A stretch of 64,000 bases of DNA from Corythucha ciliata (taxonomy: Eukaryota; Arthropoda; Insecta; Hemiptera; Tingidae), in NCBI GenBank assembly GCA_038030265.1, contig CM075940.1:11904001-11968000 (forward strand), read 5' to 3'. Position numbers and translations under genes: made by a program. The notes beneath the pieces were generated by a model. The model had not been told where the DNA came from, did not search any database, and saw nothing but the letters and a program-made list of their open reading frames with translations. This document shows, piece by piece, positions 57,501 to 64,000 of the stretch. The first letter of the stretch is position 1, and each line of letters opens with the position of its first letter.

Positions 57501-60500
57501 GGTTTGAACATCTAAAAATGGCGATGATGAGCATCATCAACAAGTAGACGCCTCAAACAACTTACGCTGAGCAAGAGTTGTTCGAACCATTCGATGTTCA
57601 TATCGTTAGCCGCGGCCACAACATCCGTGATATTCATCACTTTCCGAACTAGGGCCTCCTTATCTAGAACTGGGCGCTCTTTGACTGGAGTGAACCACAT
57701 GTTTTGAAAAACTTCAAGAACGAGCTTTCGAATGCCTAAAAAACCGGTTATGATTAGGAAAACGTGCGTACTAATTGGAAGCAAAAAGTCTTACCATCTT
57801 CATCATTCACTCGTCGTATCATTTTTACGCAAATCTCAGGTATTTTAGGGAAATCAGGGCATTCTACGCAAACGTCCTTTAAAATCTTGATTACTCTTTT
57901 TCGAACGCTTACACCAGTATCCTGTTGAATTAAGCCCGTTAAAAAAAATTGAATGTATACGAAAACTAGTAACTAAACAGCGGGTAATTGAATGTAATTT
58001 ACCAAAATTCTAGCCGAAAGCATGTCATAGTACTTCGAAATAAGTTCAGGCCGACTAAGAACAAACTTCCCGACGAGATCAACGGCTGCCTCTCTGACTG
58101 ACGTCGAATGGTCGAGAAACGAATGACTCACGCCCAGCTGCATTTCTTTCAGTCCCAGAACACTAGGATCGACTTCAACAATTGACGTAAGGCATTTCAT
58201 GGCTTTTGTCCGGATGAGTACAGATGTTTCCATTAAAACTTTGAGAATCTGCGGAGTATTTCATAAATAAAGTTGAGTATCACACAAAAAATGTCTTAGC
58301 TCAGCAATTACATGTTTCAAGTAGACGTCAAAGCTCTGAGAGAACGGCCTTTTAGATGCTAAATACCGCGCAATGAGTTCGGCACTTGCATAGTCGATAT
58401 AAGCCTCCTGTTTGCGAACACCGTCAGCGCCAATGAGCTCGTTAAAAGGACGGATTTTACTGAGAAGAAATTTCTTCTTGTTATCATTAACACGGTACGT
58501 CTCAATGGGATCATCCAACGGTTTAGAAGTTTCTTCTTCCTCGCTTGAGGTTGGTTCATCGTCCGATGAATCTGAAAATAATTAGTAAGCCAGGAATAAA
58601 TCACCGTCTTTAATCGATAATAAAAAGCCTGTATTATCTAAGCCCAAGAAACCGGGAAATTGGCTATACACTTGATAATAATAATAACCATGAAACTGAC
58701 TATTTTACGACGAACTATGAAACTTCATTGACCATAAAAATGTCAGTTGAGCCTCTGAATCTCATCGTTCGGACGAATATGCAGTACACATGGCAGATTT
58801 ATATCGCGCTATAAAGGGATGCCTTGACCACAAGACCAGAGACCAGAAGAAATACAAAACCCCGGATGCACAAGAAAGGGAGTGAGAGACTATGTGCAAT
58901 TTAAGCCCCAGTAACCCGTGACGGACTTGATCGGTGTGAATGGTCACAAACCTTTCACGGGGTTCGTTTCCTCCTTATCGGGCGCGTCCCCCGGGGGTTG
59001 CGTGCGATGGTGGGTTGGGTCGGAATAAGGCGCACCGAGTGCGGTGGAGAGTCCTTTATCGGACACACACATTGGACATGGGAGCCGAATACGACCCCTT
59101 GGACAAACAACGGGTAAGGGGCTGTCCTGAGTCCGGGACAGAACGGGGTGGCGTCTCCTACATTCTCCAGCTATCCCCCCTCCCCCAAGACAAGGTGTTT
59201 GGTCCGTACCTAAGGTCTGCATTGCACAGGGGGCAAGGTGTGCTTTAAACGGACCCCCAGGGCCCGATCCCCCGGTGTAATAGGCTTACCGCACGCCTCG
59301 GCGTTTACTACAGGGGCCTATCACTTCGAGTGCAACGCACTCGGCGCGCGCTAGCTCATCATCCTTGGCACTCACGTGCTCAAGGGTCCCAGTTAGCGAT
59401 TAACTCTTATCGGTTCTAAGAAGCGACGACCTCTAACCTTATTAAGAGGAGGGAGAGATCTTCGCAGGATCAACATTTTCGGGCTTCACACGCCCAATAT
59501 GTTCCGGCCAGCGAGACTCTAGCTGAGGACCTCCTCAACCTCATACGTTGAGAGGGACTCAAAACTAGATTAACTGATCCAAGAGCGACACAATAATCCA
59601 CTTGGGATTCAGTGCCTGGGGCGTGTGCCATGCCCCTGCGATGGATAGTGGAGGTAAAAAAAAAAAGCCCCGGGAAGGATCATCATCTTCTGACAAAAGC
59701 AATCGAAAAAGACCCCCCCCCCCCATCACCACTACAGGAATGAGCTTGGATGACTGTTGGCAAGAAATGTATGGAAGGAGGGTAAACCAACTATTAAAAG
59801 AATGCTCCTGCCAAATTATACGTGACTTGATGTAATTTATGGAAGTAACTCACCTCCTTTACGACGTTTCTTTTTCTTTTTGGACGATTTCTTTACGGGA
59901 GTGGTGGTAGTAGAGGAAGAACAATTATCTTGATACCATTGGGCCAAATAAAAATGGCGAGCGTAGCTAAGGGTTGGCTCAGTTAAAGCTCTACTCGCCA
60001 AGTAATCGAGAAGGACTCGTTGTAGAAACTGCATTCTTTCTTCCTCGGTGAGCACCGCGCTAACGTTCGCCTAAAAGGGTTCGATCCAAGGTAAGAACTC
60101 GGATCAATGTTCCATTCACAAAACCAACTTACATTTTCGTCATCCTTGGCTTCCTCCGCCTGAATTTCTTTGATCATTTGATCAATAGTGCTTTGCTTCA
60201 ACTGAGACACCACAGCGTCTTTACGCAACCGAGCCGCTACAACGCCCAGATAGTCCAAACTGGCCACTCTTAGCGTCATCTCAAGCGACTTGTTTACGAA
60301 ATTTGCCACCTGAAATTAGTTACTCATTTGTTTTAGAAAGCCTGAAACGAATATGAACCAGGCGTGAAAATAAAACCGCACCAATAGATTGCCGAGGACA
60401 CTAAGCATGAGCTCTGCAGCGGGCCATTCTGGTTTGTTCACAGTTGTCAAGAGGTCTTGCACAAAATTCTCGAAAAGCGGCCTGTAGTCGATTTCTTCTG

Positions 60501-62905
60501 ACTTACTACTGCACTTTGTGAGAAAAACGTACAGGAAATTTGAAGCTGTAGAACGGGCCGATTTGAATTTCGTTACAATTACTACATCAGGGTCATCCGG
60601 CTAAAATAACATTGAAACATATATAAAAAAAAGGGGGTGGGATGAGTAATTTCAAACCGGTACATACGCCGTCTTGACTTTGTTTCATATTAGTCGGAAG
60701 GGAAACCATGCATTGCACAAGTTGTAACACCAGTGCAGTCAACATCTGTATGTACTCATCGCCGTTCAATCGGTACGATCTCAAACTTCTTTTACTACTA
60801 GGTAAACGAGCCATTGATGCCAATATGTCATCAAGGAGTAGTTTTCTGTGTTTGTCGTACTTGGAGAAAATCTTTAACAACAGCCGTAGCGTAATTATAA
60901 GAGAGAGAGAGAGAGTGTGTGATAGGGCAAGAGTCACTCACATTCGTGACAAGTTTCAAACAGGCGAGTTGAAGATCGCTAACTCTTTCAACGAAAAATG
61001 GAGCGATACCCATTGTCGACGCATGAAGGATGGCGTTGTCCGTCAGAATTTGAATGCCAACCAGTTCAGCCAAACGGTTCACAACTTCAGTGAGCTTGGC
61101 GTACAATGAAATGACGCTCTTTTCCCGGACTTCCTTGTGATGAGCACGCTTCTTGCGACCCGGGCCAACGTAACATTCTGCGAGAGAAACCGTTTGAGTT
61201 ATTTGTCAATCCTTCGTATTCACTATAACTGAAGTTTACCTTTATCTTTGTCCTGTACCCTGTACACAGGATCGAACGCGGGAAAAATTGTATTGTGAAG
61301 CTGGAATTTCGTGAAAACGAAAATTCTGTCAATCACATCTTCCAAGTAGACTTGTTTGTCCATGTTAGGTGACGTAAGAATATAAAGAGCAGTGAGGGAC
61401 GCGTCCACAGCCCTCATAACCCGTTCTAAAGCTAATTCTAGAAACAATTTTCTCTCTTCCTCGTCATCATTCTGTGAAAAGGGTGAAGTTAAAGATAATA
61501 CTTTAGGAAAAATCAGTCAAACTGCAAACCGGATCGGAGATCGGAGTGACTTTAGTTCCATCCCGAATGTTGCGCTCCAGTATGGTTAAAAGCCGAGTGG
61601 TTTTATTGATTGGTATGGAGTCCATTGCGCCCAACGAGTTAAGTTTGGCTGCTTCACTGCACAAGTCTTGCAGCTGATACCTTGGTATAAGGGCTTCACT
61701 TGGGCAGTCACCATCTTCTCCTGAAAATGATACGCAGACATTGAAATGGTAACCGTACCACATGAATGATGAAGGATATTACCGATTTCCGCAATGTCTA
61801 CTTCTTCAACGTCCTCGAAAATCCTTTCCAGTGACTGATTAAACCTTTGGTACGTGTTTGTTTCCATCAGTTCCTCCTCGCTTAGTTTTTCAATAACGGG
61901 GATGAGTTTCTTTTCGACTTTCCGAACCTTCGGTTTTGGAGGCGGGGAGTCTGGAATATAATCACATATTATAGGCGAGGCGTAATTAGGTGAGTTGTCA
62001 TCATTACCTTCATGCTTGATTTCCCGGGAGTCCCGACTTCTTTCCTGACTACCAGACGACCTACAGAGTCGTTTTCTTCTTTTACTTTTATCGTATGAAT
62101 CTGACTTCTTGCCTTCTTTCTCGGAGGACTTGAGGCCATCTTTGTCTGAAAAAAGGAAGCCAATATTCAGATACCGCTCAAAGAATCTGAAGAAACAAGG
62201 GCGGCCGTTTCTGCTTTGCCAACCCCTTACATCCCTCCAAAACCCGTACTTGTTGGAATATGGGGGGGGGGGGGTAAACGTTACGATTTTCTAAACGCAG
62301 ATGACAGTGCAGCACATACCTCTCTTCCTTTGAAGCTCGCGTTCTTTCTCCCGTGCCTTGAAAATTTTGGTCTTGTTCTTCGGCTCGTAATCACTGTCGT
62401 CCGAATCAGTAATCTCATGTACGCTGTCATTCCCCGAAGATTTTCTGGGTTCTTTATGCGGAGATTTCTTGGCAGTCGAAGTTTCTTGCTGTAATGTCAG
62501 GCGATGACGAACAATTACACAAAATTATTTATGAAGACTTACCACTGATGACAGCCTGTTAAGCACAACGACTGGGCCACTAATTCGAGCATTATTGCTC
62601 AGTTCTTTGGTAGAAATGGAATTATTTGCTTTGGGCATCTCAGGAGAGTTGACGTTGTTCACTTCACTTTGACGCTTGTCACTAGTTTCATTCACAGATC
62701 TCAAGTCGTTCGAATTCTCCTCAACTTTGATGTTATTTGCCTGAAGGACGAACTTTAATAATGCGCACAAAAATGTTAAATAAAAATCATGTGTTTACCA
62801 AAGAAAATGGACGAGGTGACTGGAGTGGGTGAGAAGTGTTTGAAGAAGGCACAACAGTAGACGATCCACAGCTTGGTGCAATGCTGGCTTGAACAGGAGA
62901 CAAAC
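54572..62905 (-). CDS. NIPBL: Nipped-B / NIPBL / SCC2 cohesin loader, 5'-truncated by the window
   Basis: Twenty-seven coding exons in unbroken phase, about 1768 residues: 62905-62799, 62740-62543, 62488-62320, 62145-62008, 61950-61783, 61720-61530, 61471-61240, 61177-60942, 60871-60668, 60600-60382, 60309-60133, 60070-59854, 58571-58312, 58248-58003, 57921-57795, 57735-57566, 57511-57260, 57199-56965, 56898-56738, 56680-56419, 56358-56168, 56077-55769, 55702-55556, 55497-55310, 55229-55055, 54980-54831, 54748-54572. The first part is disordered and charged. HEAT-repeat core signatures are SPNMDKQVYLEDVIDRIF, ARLPSSKRSLRSYRLN, NKPEWPAAELMLSVLG, VASLDYLGVVAARLRKDA, RYLASKRPFSQSFDVYL, STSVREAAVDLVGKFVL, NLKEMGDVTSGMAS, VPYLICMSTD, PGFIHMKAQIG and KISQYSPGESGKVY. 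An acidic stretch and a His/Lys-rich tail end at DPDFLA. Together with SCC4/MAU2 it loads cohesin onto DNA; the SCC4-binding N terminus lies outside the window. Confidence 0.97.
58650..59853 (+). other. GC-rich foreign block in a Nipped-B intron
   Basis: This intron is 1.28 kb while the others here are mostly 50-100 bases. A short forward frame at about 58758-58890 reads HMADLYRAIKGCLDHKTRDQ. From about 58900 to 59640 the DNA is markedly GC-rich and has no long frame. At 59602-59835 a forward frame includes MDSGGKKKKPREGSSSSDKS and TGMSLDDCWQEMYGRR, ending just before the exon. It looks like an inserted element with a long leader and the start of a basic ORF1-like protein. I cannot name the family. 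Confidence 0.45.
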
Positions 62906-63664
62906 CTGAAAAATAAAAAAATAATTAATGAGTAGTATTGCGAAAATTGAGAAGGGCTTGTCAAACAATTGACAGCCAAAACTGAAGCGGCGAGCCGCAT
63001 TTCGGCTCTGAAGTCTGAATGGGTTTGGAGCCTTCCTCACAATACTTGTCAGAATTTCTGAGGGCAGCACACTGCGGCTAATAAAAAGTGAAGGATTCCT
63101 ATCAAATCCCAAAACAAAAAGGAAAATTGACAGATTCAGTCCGGCCTCGCAATACGACCAGAAACTGCTATTTTCACGCCTCCATCATGAAGAAGCGGCC
63201 AATTTGACCTGACAATCTGGTATTAAAAGTCCAAAACTTGTAATTTTCAACCAAAAATATGAAAAATTAGTCCGCTCAATACCTGAACTGGCTACTTGAT
63301 ATTAAACAAACATCTTGACATTTTTGCTGGAGGAAGACTTTTTACAACAAAACTGACCAATTTTTCGTTGGAAACTGTTGATCGTGACCAAGAAACCGGC
63401 AAAGTGGCTTGGAAACTGATAATTTCGTTCCCAAGACTGACTATCCAAGCAGAAAACTGGGAATCTAGCCCCTAGATCCTGATTGGTTTGGCTATAAAAC
63501 GTCCGTTGTAGCCCATAAAAAACCAATTTGACCCGATAACTGACGATTTTACTTCCAAAAATTCATGATTTCACCCGGAAATTTGATGTACCCCCCCCCC
63601 CCCAACAACGACTTCCAAAGTGACTTTAGGACCGAAATTCGGTTATTTCCCCCCAAAATTTGTC
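62906..63664. repeat. Degenerate array upstream of the last visible Nipped-B exon
   Basis: Loose repeats of the type AAACTGACCAATTTTTCGTT and GATAACTGACGATTTTACTT, with a poly-C run at 63592-63603. It lies in an intron of Nipped-B if the gene continues to the right, as the open phase of exon 62905-62799 requires. Confidence 0.6.
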
Positions 63665-64000
63665 TGCGAGCAATATGAGTGGCTGAGGAGAGGAGGGGTT
63701 TCTATTTCGAGTGTAATTCGGGCCAACAAGTTGGCGTTCTGAAAAAGTTGCATAGGTATCGTTGAGAATGTATTGAATAGGCTTCAACCAGAACGACCGA
63801 AGAGAGTTGTGCGAAGGGTGTTGGTGGAGGGAGGGTATTAGCCTTTACCTTTTTTAAATATCAACCAACTACGACTTCGACGAACGGAGCTCGTTTTCTG
63901 TCATGTTGTACAGGGAGTAATCCACAGAAAATATTGCGATAAGCAATTCGTGACGAGTGAAATTTACTCATTGCATTGTAAATTCCAAATTATCCCGAAA
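63665..64000. other. Window edge, nothing recognised
   Basis: I see no exon that would continue Nipped-B. The missing N-terminal exons, including the SCC4-binding region, should lie further to the right. Confidence 0.5.

Noticed and set aside
58940..59248. Overlapping frames in the GC-rich intron block
   Set aside because: Both strands are open because of base composition. Neither frame has a motif, and the block lies in a Nipped-B intron.

Overview
The window is nuclear DNA from an invertebrate animal. Its genes are split by short GT-AG introns, it holds metazoan-only genes (Nipped-B/NIPBL, TPRA1, kinectin/p180-like, ARF6, a Cys-loop receptor), and it carries BEL/Pao, gypsy and LINE retroelements. 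The Cys-loop receptor looks most like arthropod nicotinic-type subunits, so an arthropod is my best guess. That is inference; the species cannot be named from the sequence alone.

Layout. Positions 1-3000 are satellite DNA: a hairpin, a degenerate GTGGTTAGAGC array, and about 90 copies of a 17-bp minisatellite. Positions 3349-5109 (+) are the 3' five exons of a Cys-loop ligand-gated channel. Positions 6204-23098 (-) are a complete kinectin/ribosome-receptor-like gene whose first coding intron (12.8 kb) holds a three-level nest: a BEL/Pao relic, whose 3' LTR was hit by a defective gypsy element, whose gag was hit by a PHD-finger LINE. Positions 24.7-28.3 kb are degenerate ~30-bp arrays with a tRNA-like module. 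Positions 30894-34022 (-) are a complete four-exon ARF6. Positions 35773-44574 (-) are TPRA1, whose last exon lies 7.3 kb from the rest; that intron contains a second tRNA-like module, an inverted copy of the 26.6-28.3 kb array, and a 4.1-kb element filled with tandem repeats. Positions 45135-45926 (+) are an intronless hydroxypyruvate isomerase, head-to-head with TPRA1. Positions 46.0-52.9 kb are more degenerate arrays. Positions 54572-62905 (-) are 27 coding exons of Nipped-B/NIPBL, running off the window 5', with a GC-rich foreign block in one intron.

The genes are unrelated housekeeping loci: vesicle traffic (ARF6), ER membrane (kinectin/p180), membrane receptors (TPRA1, the channel), glyoxylate metabolism (HYI) and cohesin loading (NIPBL). 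I see no operon or pathway cluster. The unusual material is the repeat fraction. Several unrelated families share one design: a short GC-rich head, a poly-G run, and a body of degenerate 20-32 bp tandem repeats. At least two are closed by the same head in inverted orientation. I worked out exon boundaries by hand from reading frame, GT-AG sites and phase continuity. Family names rest on recognised motifs; no database search was run.
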